Of a DNA stretch of 53,366 nucleotides, positions 31,341 through 39,387 are shown piece after piece. This DNA is from an uncultured Candidatus Saccharibacteria bacterium. GTDB lineage: Bacteria; Patescibacteriota; Saccharimonadia; Saccharimonadales; Saccharimonadaceae. Each line of letters begins with the position of its first letter. Positions within the stretch are counted from its first letter, which is position 1. The notes under the pieces are model-generated. The model saw only the letters and a list, made by a program, of their open reading frames with translations. It was not told the origin of the DNA and ran no database searches. The stretch covers positions 1 through 53,366 of the forward strand of contig CALIXX010000039.1 of assembly GCA_938046115.1 (NCBI GenBank), given 5' to 3'. A program made the position numbers and the translations under genes.

Positions 31341-31949
31341 CTACACCAAGTAGCTGATGATCTCATCTGCCACCGCAATAGCCGATGGATAGGTGCTCGT
31401 GTCAATCGGGCCACCAGGCGTTAGGTCGTGGCTAGCCAGCACCGCTGGGAACTGCTGCATGCTGTCCATGTCGTCCTCGCCATCACGCATAAATTCTTCG
31501 AAGCTCTGAATCACCGCTGCATCGCGCCCAGCACGCCGCCTCGCCTCGGCCACTCCCTTAAAGCGCTCATAGCGGAGTTCATCTGGCGCTGTGAGTACCA
31601 CCGTCCGGTAGCGATCACCCAGCCGCTCCTTAAGGCGACAAGCGCTGCGGTAGTCACGCAGGCCATCGAGCACCACGAGCTCCACACCAGGCCGCTCAAG
31701 TAGCTCCAGTGCCCGGTCGGCCAGTAAGCTCGGCGCAGACTCCGTCATAATCTGCAGCACGCGCAAATAATCGCTCCGCTTGCGCAGTGTCATATGATGG
31801 CTCGCGGCATATTCGCGCAAGACATCGCTCGGACGAAACAAAACAACCCCGGCACCCAGCCGCGGCATTAGCTCACGAATTGTTGATGATTTGCCGGCGA
31901 GTTCTCGCCCAGTAATATTCACAATTTGGATGGTTCGAGTAGATCTCAT
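31341..31949 (-). CDS. P-loop nucleotide kinase-like protein
   Basis: About 202 residues. N-terminal Walker A NITGRELAGKSST (14-22), VLFRPSDVLREYA, VVLDGLRDYRSA as Walker B-like strand, and an Arg-rich lid region (ERFKGVAEARRRAGRD). It resembles adenylate-kinase / dephospho-CoA-kinase-like proteins, including the archaeal UPF0200 group; the substrate is not evident. TACAAT ends 7 bases before the ATG at 31949, which sets the start; the longer frame would cross the promoter. Confidence 0.68.
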   Translation of the reverse strand: MRSTRTIQIVNITGRELAGKSSTIRELMPRLGAGVVLFRPSDVLREYAASHHMTLRKRSDYLRVLQIMTESAPSLLADRALELLERPGVELVVLDGLRDYRSACRLKERLGDRYRTVVLTAPDELRYERFKGVAEARRRAGRDAAVIQSFEEFMRDGEDDMDSMQQFPAVLASHDLTPGGPIDTSTYPSAIAVADEIISYLV

Positions 31950-31962
31950 ACCCTCTATTGTA

Positions 31963-32375
31963 GCATGGCATCTGCGGCAGAAATACCTCAAAAACGGCAA
32001 ATTTATGGTATTTGTTCTATTTTTGGCTTATGACCTCTGGTATACTCTCATTTATGTCTGCCGTTTTATTCGATGAGATATGATGATTCGTCGCTATAAT
32101 AAGTGCTGCATCCTCGCACTAAGCGAGTGAATGTTCTAGAAAAGCATTCATTTTTATGCAGCTGAACTGACATCAGAAAGCGTGTGAAGCGAGCTACCAA
32201 ACAGTAAGATAAGGCGCTTGGGTATGTGTAATAAGATATATTATTGCATCATTATGTATAATATTGTGTATTATATGTTATTACCCCTGTTTTTGGGCAC
32301 ATTATGCAATATTGTGCGTTATTTTGCCATTTTCCTCTTCCCTTTTTGCGACCTCTGTTGTATAGTGAATGGACT
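31963..32375. other. AT-rich intergenic stretch with a possible short RNA and direct repeats
   Basis: TATAAT at 32095-32100 (plus) is followed by a CTCGC-ACTAA-GCGAG hairpin and then by TGAATG...CATTCA with ATTTTTAT, which could be a 50-base transcript with its own terminator; no good -35 box is seen. Further on, two related AT-rich blocks (about 32250-32273 and 32301-32322), each with ATTATG and ATATTGTG, precede the next gene and might be regulator sites. Confidence 0.3.
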
Positions 32376-33038
32376 ATGAGTACACAACAGAGAATAAACA
32401 GAGGTCAAGAATCAACACCCAATTATAAAAAATATGGTGATGACACGTACCCTCACTTGGTAGAAGAGCCTACTGCGCAGCCTGAATCACAACACTCAAA
32501 GGGCAAGGATGTCTCACGACGAGGTTTTCTTGGAGCCGCTGCAGTCCTGGGACTAGCGACAGGGTTCATCGCTTTGCGGTCAAAAAACAACCACGATCAG
32601 CACTCTTCTGCCGCCGAGCATCAACCCACCCCCGAAGAGCAAGCCACTCAGCTAGTCGATGCGTATAGCGATTACCTCAGCCAGCGCCAAGCCTACGAGG
32701 CAGGCAAAACCACAGAAGAACCTCAGCTACCAGCCAACCTAGATGGTATTGCTACTCTAGCCGTCGAGGCTGGCGACAGCATCGGCACTGTGGTAGACCG
32801 GCACATCGCCACACTTGCCGAAGCAGATACGTTCCACGCCAAGCCCGAGCAAGATGGCGTGACTCATGTTGCATCGGCCCGCGTTGCGGAGCTCTACCTG
32901 ACCGATGGCGACACCCGCTACGAGCTACAGCCTGGAGACGTCGTGACACTCGCGCAATACCAGGGTTTTGTTATACCACTGACAGTCAACCCACACGAGC
33001 CAAGCTCCGGCGTGCCACAGCACACTCTCGAGCCATAA
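32376..33038 (+). CDS. exported protein with twin-arginine signal, unknown function
   Basis: 220 residues. After a 45-residue polar N-terminus comes DVSRRGFLGAAAVLGLATGFIAL: an SRRxFL twin-arginine motif with a hydrophobic core, as in Tat substrates. No usual cleavage site is obvious, so it may stay anchored. The rest is acidic, with a C-terminal part (RVAELYLTDGDTRYELQPGDVV) that is probably beta-rich. No cofactor motif seen. The start at 32376 lies 9 bases after a TATAGT (32361-32366). No Tat translocase gene is in the window. Confidence 0.6.
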   Translation: MSTQQRINRGQESTPNYKKYGDDTYPHLVEEPTAQPESQHSKGKDVSRRGFLGAAAVLGLATGFIALRSKNNHDQHSSAAEHQPTPEEQATQLVDAYSDYLSQRQAYEAGKTTEEPQLPANLDGIATLAVEAGDSIGTVVDRHIATLAEADTFHAKPEQDGVTHVASARVAELYLTDGDTRYELQPGDVVTLAQYQGFVIPLTVNPHEPSSGVPQHTLEP

Positions 33039-33058
33039 CTATTTGCGCGCTACAGCAG

Positions 33059-33087
33059 ACCAGCCAGCCACTCTGGCTGGTTTTTTG
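33059..33087 (+). terminator. terminator after the twin-arginine protein gene
   Basis: ACCAGCCAG (33059-33067) pairs with CTGGCTGGT (33073-33081) and is followed by TTTTTT. Confidence 0.8.
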
Positions 33088-33143
33088 GTATAAGCATAGC
33101 TAGTTCGCTCTCTCGCATCAAGAGTGATATAATAGCGTATACG

Positions 33144-33491
33144 ATGCAAATGGAGCAGGTGCAAGCACTGATTTTTACGATTCGCGAGGCGGATGCCACG
33201 CGGCTCAATGATCTCGCATATGCTGAGAAAACGGTGCGCATGCTTGCCAAGGTAGCTGGCCTGCACGCACTGGAGTCTGTCTCACATCAGTTCTCGCCGC
33301 AAGGCGTGAGTGTGTCGTTGCTGCTCGCGGAGTCGCACGCCACCATCCACACCTGGCCCGAGAGCCGCGGAGCATACCTCAGTATTGCCACGTGCCGACC
33401 ACTGAGCGAGGATACAATTGAGACTCTCCGCCAAGCCATTGCAGATGCATTTTATACCAACACCATAACGATCGAAAGCGCTACCTTATGA
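33144..33491 (+). CDS. speH: S-adenosylmethionine decarboxylase proenzyme (SpeH type)
   Basis: Produces decarboxylated AdoMet, the aminopropyl donor for spermidine. 115 residues, the size of the short bacterial/archaeal class. The autoprocessing site is S64 in LLAESHATIHTWPE; H69 and C84 (IATC) are the other conserved residues, so the pyruvoyl enzyme can form. An extended -10 (TGATATAAT, 33125-33133) lies 10 bases before the ATG. It overlaps the DUF4178 gene by four bases and heads a three-gene cluster. Confidence 0.92.
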   Translation: MQMEQVQALIFTIREADATRLNDLAYAEKTVRMLAKVAGLHALESVSHQFSPQGVSVSLLLAESHATIHTWPESRGAYLSIATCRPLSEDTIETLRQAIADAFYTNTITIESATL

Positions 33492-34192
33492 CCAAACGCA
33501 CCAAAGCTCGCCTCAAAATCAACGATGTTCTGCGTGGCACGCGAACCAACTTCCGCGCGGTGGGTTGCTTATTGTTTAAAGAAGACAACCCCGAGACCAA
33601 GCAAGCCTCCTACTGGGAAGAATGGGAGCTGACAGGTCTGGAAAATTACGATAGCTGGGTAGAGTACGACCACGATAGCAAGGTTGTGTCGCTCTACGAG
33701 CCGGTGCGGTTTGCCCAGCGGCTTGAGCCAGAGACGCTCGCGGCGGGTAATGAGTTTACCATTACGCTCGAGGATGGCACCGCACAGACGATTACCGTTG
33801 CCGAGGCCGGCGAAGGCACCATTATGGCTATCCGCGGCAAGAACGCCTACCAAGTCTTCGAGGGTGAACCAATGGCCTATGCCAGCCTGCACTACACCGA
33901 CGCCGAGACCGGCGCTACCACCACCTACACGGTCGAAAAATACAACCGGCGCGAATACGATGTCTACCGCAAAACACCCCTGTCCGATGCGCAGCAAAAG
34001 GAGCTATTCGGCCGGCTTATTCGCCCGCGCAACTGGCCGCTATTTTGGCGCTGGGTAATGATCATCAGCTTTGTTGGGGCGCTGCTATTTGCTATTTACG
34101 ATGAGTTCTTTGGCCACGATGATTCGCACGGCACCGGCACCTACCACGGGCGCAGCGTCTATGGCGGTGGCAGTGGCGGCGTAGGCAAATAA
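33488..34192 (+). CDS. DUF4178-like membrane-tethered protein
   Basis: 234 residues. The soluble part (about 1-180) is beta-rich with YWEEWELTGLENYDSWVEYDHDSK near 38-60 and TYTVEKYNRREYDVY later, matching my recollection of DUF4178. One membrane helix (WVMIISFVGALLFAIY) precedes a short Gly/His-rich outside tail. The ATG overlaps the end of speH. DUF4178 genes are known beside AdoMet decarboxylase and spermidine synthase homologues, a setting proposed to act in polyamine-dependent modification; its own role is unknown. Confidence 0.72.
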   Translation: MTKRTKARLKINDVLRGTRTNFRAVGCLLFKEDNPETKQASYWEEWELTGLENYDSWVEYDHDSKVVSLYEPVRFAQRLEPETLAAGNEFTITLEDGTAQTITVAEAGEGTIMAIRGKNAYQVFEGEPMAYASLHYTDAETGATTTYTVEKYNRREYDVYRKTPLSDAQQKELFGRLIRPRNWPLFWRWVMIISFVGALLFAIYDEFFGHDDSHGTGTYHGRSVYGGGSGGVGK

Positions 34193-34222
34193 CCTGGGCG
34201 CGAAAGGTAGACGAAAGATACT

Positions 34223-35773
34223 ATGGCACATACTCGCGTCACGCCACCGGGCACCAAGCACATCACCAGCAAGGAAAATATCGCGCTGTTTGCGGCAGCG
34301 CTCCTCGTGGCAATTGGCGGACTCATCTACGAGCTCATCTTGGGTACAGCTGCCTCGTACCTGGTGGGCGATTCAATCCTGAGTTTTAGCCTGGCAACTG
34401 GTATAACCCTCTTTGGCATGGGGGTGGGGTCGCTACTGGTACGGCATATCCGCTGGCACCCAGCCACTAGCTTTGCCGTTAATGAAATCCTGCTGGGGCT
34501 GGTGGGTGGTAATTCAGTGCTCCTGCTATACAGCGCCTTTAGCTTGAGCAAGCTACACTGGCCAGTATTTGCACTGATTAGCCTGGTGATTGGCGTGCTG
34601 ATTGGCCTGGAGATCCCGCTGCTCGTCAAGATGTTTACCCGCTACGGCCGGCCGTCTTCGGTAGAGCTCCTTAGCAAGGTGCTGGCGATCGATTACTTTG
34701 GCGCGCTGGTAGCTTCGCTGATCTTCCCACTCTTCTTGCTACCCAGCCTGGGCCTGATGCGCAGCACCTACTTGATCGCCACGCTTAACATCGCCGTGGC
34801 GGTGCTGATTCTGCTACAACTGAAGACTTCGCGCAGGCTCCTGGCCGCCAGTGTAGTAGCAACCATTCTGCTGCTGGGGCTATTCTTTGGTGCCAGCTGG
34901 CTGGAACACCGCATTGATACCAAGGCCTATAAAGACCCGGTTATCCTCTACCAGCAGTCGGCTTACCAAAAGATTGTCCTCACAAAGTACAAGCAGGATT
35001 TACGGCTGTATCTGAATAACAATCTCCAGTTCTCTAGCCTGGACGAAGCCCGCTACCACGAAACGCTGGCTGGTGCGGCTATGACGGCAGTAGAGCGGCC
35101 TAAAAACGTGTTGATTATGGGCGGTGGCGACGGGCTGCTCGCGCGCGAGATCCTTAAGTACCCCAGTGTAGAGCACATCACCCTGGTGGATATCGATCCG
35201 GCCATGACGCAGCTGGCGCGCACGAATCCCCTACTAGTCGAGCAAAACAAGCGCTCGCTTGCTAGCCCCAAAGTGCGCGTCGTCAACGAGGACGCGTTTT
35301 TATTTGCCTTCAAGACGCACCAGGCGTATGATGCCATTCTGATCGACCTGGTCGACCCATCGAACGACCGCCTGGCCAAGCTCTACTCGCAGCAATTCTA
35401 CCGCCAGGCCGCGCGCATCCTCAGCCCCACTGGCGTGATGATTACCCAAGCGACGTCATCGTACTTCTCGCCAAACGCCTTCGCGATGGTGGCTAGCACC
35501 GTCGCATCCGCCCAACCCCAGCGGCATATCACACCCTTTAGCATCAATGTACCTTCCTTTGGCGAGTGGGGTTTTGTGCTCTCGACCAAGGATAAAGCCA
35601 GCCTGCTGAGCCAGCCGCTGCCGCCTGGGCTCAGCTACACCGATACCAAACTGCTCGACTACGCCCTGCGCCAGCGCCCCGCTAGCCTACCCCCGGCCGG
35701 CATCTCGACCCTACTGACACCGCGCATCATCGACGTCTATAACCATGATATGGCGCAGTGGCGGTATCAATAA
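34223..35773 (+). CDS. membrane-fused spermidine synthase-like aminopropyltransferase
   Basis: 516 residues. The N-terminal half (about 20-230) has seven or so membrane helices. The C-terminal half is a spermidine synthase-type Rossmann domain: LYLNNNLQFSSLDEARYHETL, VLIMGGGDGLLAREIL, LVDIDPAM and DAILIDLVDP. A hydrophilic catalytic part attached to a membrane domain distinguishes it from ordinary SpeE. speH, two genes upstream, supplies decarboxylated AdoMet. The acceptor could be putrescine or, given the membrane part, an envelope-linked amine; this is open. Confidence 0.85.
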   Translation: MAHTRVTPPGTKHITSKENIALFAAALLVAIGGLIYELILGTAASYLVGDSILSFSLATGITLFGMGVGSLLVRHIRWHPATSFAVNEILLGLVGGNSVLLLYSAFSLSKLHWPVFALISLVIGVLIGLEIPLLVKMFTRYGRPSSVELLSKVLAIDYFGALVASLIFPLFLLPSLGLMRSTYLIATLNIAVAVLILLQLKTSRRLLAASVVATILLLGLFFGASWLEHRIDTKAYKDPVILYQQSAYQKIVLTKYKQDLRLYLNNNLQFSSLDEARYHETLAGAAMTAVERPKNVLIMGGGDGLLAREILKYPSVEHITLVDIDPAMTQLARTNPLLVEQNKRSLASPKVRVVNEDAFLFAFKTHQAYDAILIDLVDPSNDRLAKLYSQQFYRQAARILSPTGVMITQATSSYFSPNAFAMVASTVASAQPQRHITPFSINVPSFGEWGFVLSTKDKASLLSQPLPPGLSYTDTKLLDYALRQRPASLPPAGISTLLTPRIIDVYNHDMAQWRYQ

Positions 35774-35944
35774 AGAACACTTTGTGTGGAGCCTAACCTC
35801 TTCCTGATATCAATCTATAATCACAATTCATTATGTGCAGGTATATAGTCTAGCCAAAACTAACCCATCAGAGCTACTACGTTCCTCGTTTTACTCATCA
35901 ACGCCCACCAATCCCTCTATACTATTGGGATATTTTGCGTATGT

Positions 35945-35973
35945 TTGCTCTATAGATCGGTATATCGTATGAT
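35945..35973 (+). promoter_or_regulatory. promoter of the gene at 35980, leaderless geometry
   Basis: TTGCTC (35945-35950), a 17-base spacer and TATGAT (35968-35973), then exactly six bases to the ATG. The -10 region also holds TATATC-GTAT-GATATA (35961-35976) and one arm (TGATATATT) of the murA/murB dyad, but with a different spacing. Confidence 0.5.
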
Positions 35974-35979
35974 ATATTC

Positions 35980-36756
35980 ATGTATCATAAACGACCACGC
36001 GAACAAGCCCGTCATTATGACATCCAGTGGTACCGCCAAACCGGTGTGTTTTACCCTGAGCAACTATCAGGTACGCCAACCGCTGGTGTATCTGCCAATA
36101 CCTGGCGCGAGTACATGGATCTGATACGCAAAGCAGCTGCCGATCGCTTCATCAGCCCCGAACTCATGACGACGGCAGGCATAGATCTGCGTGAAATCCC
36201 AGGCCAACGTGCTGTGGTAGATGCCCGACTCGCCGAGCTGGAGGAACTCTCTACCTCTATGCCCACAGCGGAGCTTGTGGTAGGCACACCAGAGTACCAC
36301 CCGGATGGAATTTACAACTCACTTGTTATTATCAAAAATGGCATACGCCGCGTACTTGAGCGCAAACGCACGATTTTTAGCTCAGCCGAGCAAGGGACAT
36401 TCACCGCAAGCAATACATTGCAGCAACGGCATACTCGCACGTTATCTGCTGTGTGTGCCGATTTAGTGGGCTATGGCGTGCATGGCGTGCAATACCCTGA
36501 GCTTCCCCAAGACACTCGTGCCATCCACGCCAGTTGCTGCTGGGCGACACCGCTTGAGGAGGGAGCTCACTATGCCGCAGGGCCAGATGAAGAACGCTAC
36601 ACTAGCGCCATGACGCACACGCTCAGCAATCTCTTTGCACGCTATCCACAGCTGCAGCAGGTCATGGTCGTCGATCGCACTCCACCCAGCACAGCCATCC
36701 CACCGCTCAACTGCGTGGCGCGGCGGAAGACGCATAATGGTATAATAGAGCCATGA
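35980..36756 (+). CDS. unknown protein with faint nitrilase-like features
   Basis: 258 residues. I do not recognise a family with confidence. The middle (TAELVVGTPEYHPDGIYNSLVIIKNGIRR, split here by my reading as GTPEYH and YNSLVIIKNG), then LERKRTIFSS and LSAVCADLVGYG, follow the order Glu ... Lys ... Cys seen in carbon-nitrogen hydrolases, but the motifs are degenerate. No signal peptide. Its end overlaps the FKBP gene ATG by four bases, so both are in one operon. The leaderless promoter sets the start. Confidence 0.55.
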   Translation: MYHKRPREQARHYDIQWYRQTGVFYPEQLSGTPTAGVSANTWREYMDLIRKAAADRFISPELMTTAGIDLREIPGQRAVVDARLAELEELSTSMPTAELVVGTPEYHPDGIYNSLVIIKNGIRRVLERKRTIFSSAEQGTFTASNTLQQRHTRTLSAVCADLVGYGVHGVQYPELPQDTRAIHASCCWATPLEEGAHYAAGPDEERYTSAMTHTLSNLFARYPQLQQVMVVDRTPPSTAIPPLNCVARRKTHNGIIEP

Positions 36757-37127
36757 CACAATACGAAGGAACCAAACTCGTCGACTTTACACCTATAGCC
36801 AAAGTCGACACATTGCAAATCATCGACATCATCCCCGGCACTGGTGCCGAGGTACCAGCTGGCGCAACCATCACCGCACACTATACTGGTGCACTGTGTA
36901 AAAATGGCATCATCTTCCAGAGCAGCCACGACTTTGGCCAGCCCGTCACCTTCGGCCTCGACCAAGTCATCCGCGGCTGGACAGAGGGCGTGCCTGGCAT
37001 GAAGGTCGGTGGTATGCGCCGACTCATCATCCCAAGCGGCATGGCCTACGGCTCCGTCCGCGCTGCCGCTAACATTCCGCCTAATAGCGATCTTGTGTTT
37101 GACATTGAGTTGATGGACATTAAATAA
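36753..37127 (+). CDS. FKBP-type peptidyl-prolyl isomerase
   Basis: 124 residues, a single FKBP domain without signal peptide: ITAHYTGALCKNGIIFQSS, PVTFGLDQVIRGWTEGVPGMKVGGMRRLIIP, MAYGS and the terminal LVFDIELMDI. Most active-site aromatic positions (Y, F, W, Y, F) are present, so it should catalyse proline isomerisation in the cytosol. Coupled to the unknown gene upstream and followed by a strong terminator. Confidence 0.92.
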   Translation: MTQYEGTKLVDFTPIAKVDTLQIIDIIPGTGAEVPAGATITAHYTGALCKNGIIFQSSHDFGQPVTFGLDQVIRGWTEGVPGMKVGGMRRLIIPSGMAYGSVRAAANIPPNSDLVFDIELMDIK

Positions 37128-37143
37128 CAAAAGGTCAGCGCGC

Positions 37144-37180
37144 AACAAGAAGCTCTTACTAGGTGAGCTTCTTGTTTTCT
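37144..37180 (+). terminator. terminator after the FKBP gene
   Basis: AACAAGAAGCTC (37144-37155) pairs perfectly with GAGCTTCTTGTT (37165-37176), followed by TTCTTT. Confidence 0.8.
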
Positions 37181-37235
37181 TTGTAGATTCGCCTAAGGCG
37201 TTTGATATTTGTCATTATGGGCACTCATAACACTA

Positions 37236-37269
37236 AGCAAATGGCCACCCTTTCCAGGTGGCTATTTGC
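37236..37269 (-). terminator. hairpin after dnaK
   Basis: GCAAAT-GCCACC type arms (37237-37249 and 37257-37269) form a long stem with one mismatch, 27 bases past the dnaK stop. There is no strong T run on the minus strand, so it may protect the mRNA end more than terminate. Confidence 0.4.
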
Positions 37270-37295
37270 AATGCAGCTGCAACTATAGCATTATG

Positions 37296-39221
37296 CTACT
37301 TCTTGTCGCTGCTTTTGTCGTCGACAACTTCGCCTTCGACGGGCTCGTCTTTGCCAGGCTTCTTGTCGGTAGCTTTCGCCTTGGCGTCAGCTTCTTCTTC
37401 TTCGGCTTTTTTGTCCTCAGCTTGCTGCTGATAGAGCTTAGCCCCGATAGACATTGTCACGTCGCCCAGCGCCTTGGTGGCAGCCTCAAGCTCGTCTTTG
37501 TCCTCTGCGTTCTTGTGCTTCTCAGCTTCAGCAATGGCATCTTCCAGCGTCTTCTTATCGTCGCTCGAGATCTTGTCCTTAAACTCATCGGGCATTTTCT
37601 TTGCCTGGTAGATGGCATTCTCGAGGTGGTTCTTGGCGTCGATTACTTCACGCTTCTTCTTATCTTCATCGGCGTGGAGCTCAGCTTCCTTCTGCGCCTT
37701 CTCAATATCTTCCTTACTCATGTTACCAGAGTTTTGAATGGTGATCGACTGCTCTTTGCCTGTGCCTTTGTCCTTAGCGGTAACACTGAGAATACCATTG
37801 GCGTCAATGTTAAAGGTCACTTCAATCTGCGGCACACCACGCGGTGCTGGTGCAATACCGTCAAGCACGAAACGGCCTAGGCTCTTGTTGTCATTGGCAA
37901 ACTCGCGCTCGCCCTGCAAAACATGGATCTCCACTTGTGGCTGGTTGTCTGCTGCGGTTGAGAATACTTCACTCTTGCTGGTTGGCACAGTGGTATTGCG
38001 CTCAATTAGCTTGGTTGATACGCCGCCCATTGTCTCAATGCCGAGGCTTAGCGGTGTCACATCCAGCAGCAGCACACTCTTAACATCACCAGCCAGCACA
38101 CCGCCCTGGATGGCCGCACCAACGGCCACTACTTCGTCTGGGTTGACGCCTTGCATTGGGTCTTTGCCAAACAGCTTCTTCACCCGCTCGACCACTGCTG
38201 GCATACGGGTCATACCGCCAACCATGACGATGTTGTTGATATCAGACTTGCTCAGCTTGGCGTCTTTAAGCGCCTTCTCGACTGGCCCATCGAGGCGGTC
38301 GAGTAGATCCTTCACCAAGTCCTCAAGCTTAGCTCGCGTCAGGCTCATCTCAAAGTGCTTTGGCCCGTCAGCATCAGCGGTGATAAACGGAATATTGACA
38401 TCATACTCAGTAACAGTCGAGAGCTCTTTCTTTGCCTTCTCGGCTTCGTCCTTGAGGCGCTGCATGGCAGCGTTGTCTTTGCGCAGATCAATACCTTCTT
38501 TGGCCTTGAAGTCGTCGAGGAAGTAATTAACGATGGCGTTGTCGAAGTCCTCACCACCAAGGTGGGTATCACCATTGGTCGACTTCACTTGGAAGAAGTC
38601 ATCAGCGATCTCCAGCACCGACACATCAAAGGTGCCACCACCAAGGTCAAAGACAACGATATTCTCTTCTTTACCCTTATCGAGACCATAGGCGAGAGCA
38701 GCCGCCGTTGGCTCATTGATGATACGCTCGACTTCTAGGCCAGCAATCTTACCCGCATCCTTGGTGGCTTGGCGCTGTGAGTCATCAAAGTAGGCTGGCA
38801 CGGTAATAACCGCTTTCGTCACCTTTTCGCCCAAGAAGGCCTCGGCATCAGCCTTGATCTTGCTCAGAATCATGGCGCTTACTTCTTCTGGTGTATATTC
38901 TTTATCGCCCAGCTTGACGGCAACGGCATTACCCTTTTTGACGATCTCGTATGGCATAATGTCGAGATCTTTCTGGACTTCTTTGTCGGTGAATTTGCGG
39001 CCAATCAAGCGCTTAACGCCATAGATTGTGTTCTTAGGGTTGGTTACGCGCTGGCGTTGTGCCACCTGCCCCACAAGGCGCTCACCTTTTTTGTTGATTG
39101 CTACCACTGATGGCGTGGTGCGGTTGCCTTCAGCATTGGCGATAACCTCTGGCTTGCCCGCGATTAAGTACGCAAAGGCACTGTTGGTTGTACCGAGGTC
39201 GATACCGATAGTTTTACCCAT
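37296..39221 (-). CDS. dnaK: chaperone DnaK (Hsp70)
   Basis: ATP-dependent protein-folding chaperone. About 641 residues, full length: IDLGTTNS at the N-terminus, GGGTFDVSVLEI, VGGMTRMPAV, the interdomain linker followed by LLLDVTPLSLGIETMGG, and a lysine/aspartate-rich, disordered C-terminal tail. AGGAGG 8 bases before the ATG at 39221 sets the start. Its promoter is wrapped by two CIRCE operators, so HrcA should control it. dnaJ is not present in the window; hrcA and grpE lie upstream on the same strand. Confidence 0.97.
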   Translation of the reverse strand: MGKTIGIDLGTTNSAFAYLIAGKPEVIANAEGNRTTPSVVAINKKGERLVGQVAQRQRVTNPKNTIYGVKRLIGRKFTDKEVQKDLDIMPYEIVKKGNAVAVKLGDKEYTPEEVSAMILSKIKADAEAFLGEKVTKAVITVPAYFDDSQRQATKDAGKIAGLEVERIINEPTAAALAYGLDKGKEENIVVFDLGGGTFDVSVLEIADDFFQVKSTNGDTHLGGEDFDNAIVNYFLDDFKAKEGIDLRKDNAAMQRLKDEAEKAKKELSTVTEYDVNIPFITADADGPKHFEMSLTRAKLEDLVKDLLDRLDGPVEKALKDAKLSKSDINNIVMVGGMTRMPAVVERVKKLFGKDPMQGVNPDEVVAVGAAIQGGVLAGDVKSVLLLDVTPLSLGIETMGGVSTKLIERNTTVPTSKSEVFSTAADNQPQVEIHVLQGEREFANDNKSLGRFVLDGIAPAPRGVPQIEVTFNIDANGILSVTAKDKGTGKEQSITIQNSGNMSKEDIEKAQKEAELHADEDKKKREVIDAKNHLENAIYQAKKMPDEFKDKISSDDKKTLEDAIAEAEKHKNAEDKDELEAATKALGDVTMSIGAKLYQQQAEDKKAEEEEADAKAKATDKKPGKDEPVEGEVVDDKSSDKK

Positions 39222-39305
39222 ATATTTTCCTCCTGTGCGCCCGCCTTGCCGGCAGCGACGCAATGTTGTTAGTTTATTGTTTCGGTTATTAACATCTTGT
39301 TTATT

Positions 39306-39332
39306 CTAGCACTCTTTGGAGGCGAGTGCCAA
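39306..39332. promoter_or_regulatory. CIRCE operator 1 of dnaK
   Basis: CTAGCACTC-N9-GAGTGCCAA, two mismatches from the consensus TTAGCACTC-N9-GAGTGCTAA. It lies just downstream of the dnaK transcription start predicted from 39340-39368. Confidence 0.85.
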
Positions 39333-39339
39333 TAGGTTT

Positions 39340-39368
39340 AGTATAGCGAGCTAGCACTCGGCTGTCAA
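39340..39368 (-). promoter_or_regulatory. dnaK promoter
   Basis: On the minus strand TTGACA (39363-39368), a 17-base spacer and TATACT (39340-39345). The -35 box lies in the loop of CIRCE 2. Confidence 0.75.
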
Positions 39369-39377
39369 GAGTGCTAA
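39351..39377. promoter_or_regulatory. CIRCE operator 2 of dnaK
   Basis: CTAGCACTC-N9-GAGTGCTAA, one base from consensus, overlapping the -35 box of dnaK. With CIRCE 1 it brackets the promoter. Confidence 0.9.
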
Positions 39378-39387
39378 TAGATTTTGC

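Noticed and set aside
37738..38526. Long plus-strand frame of 262 codons opposite dnaK
   Set aside because: It is a shadow of the dnaK codon pattern on the other strand and has no start signals.
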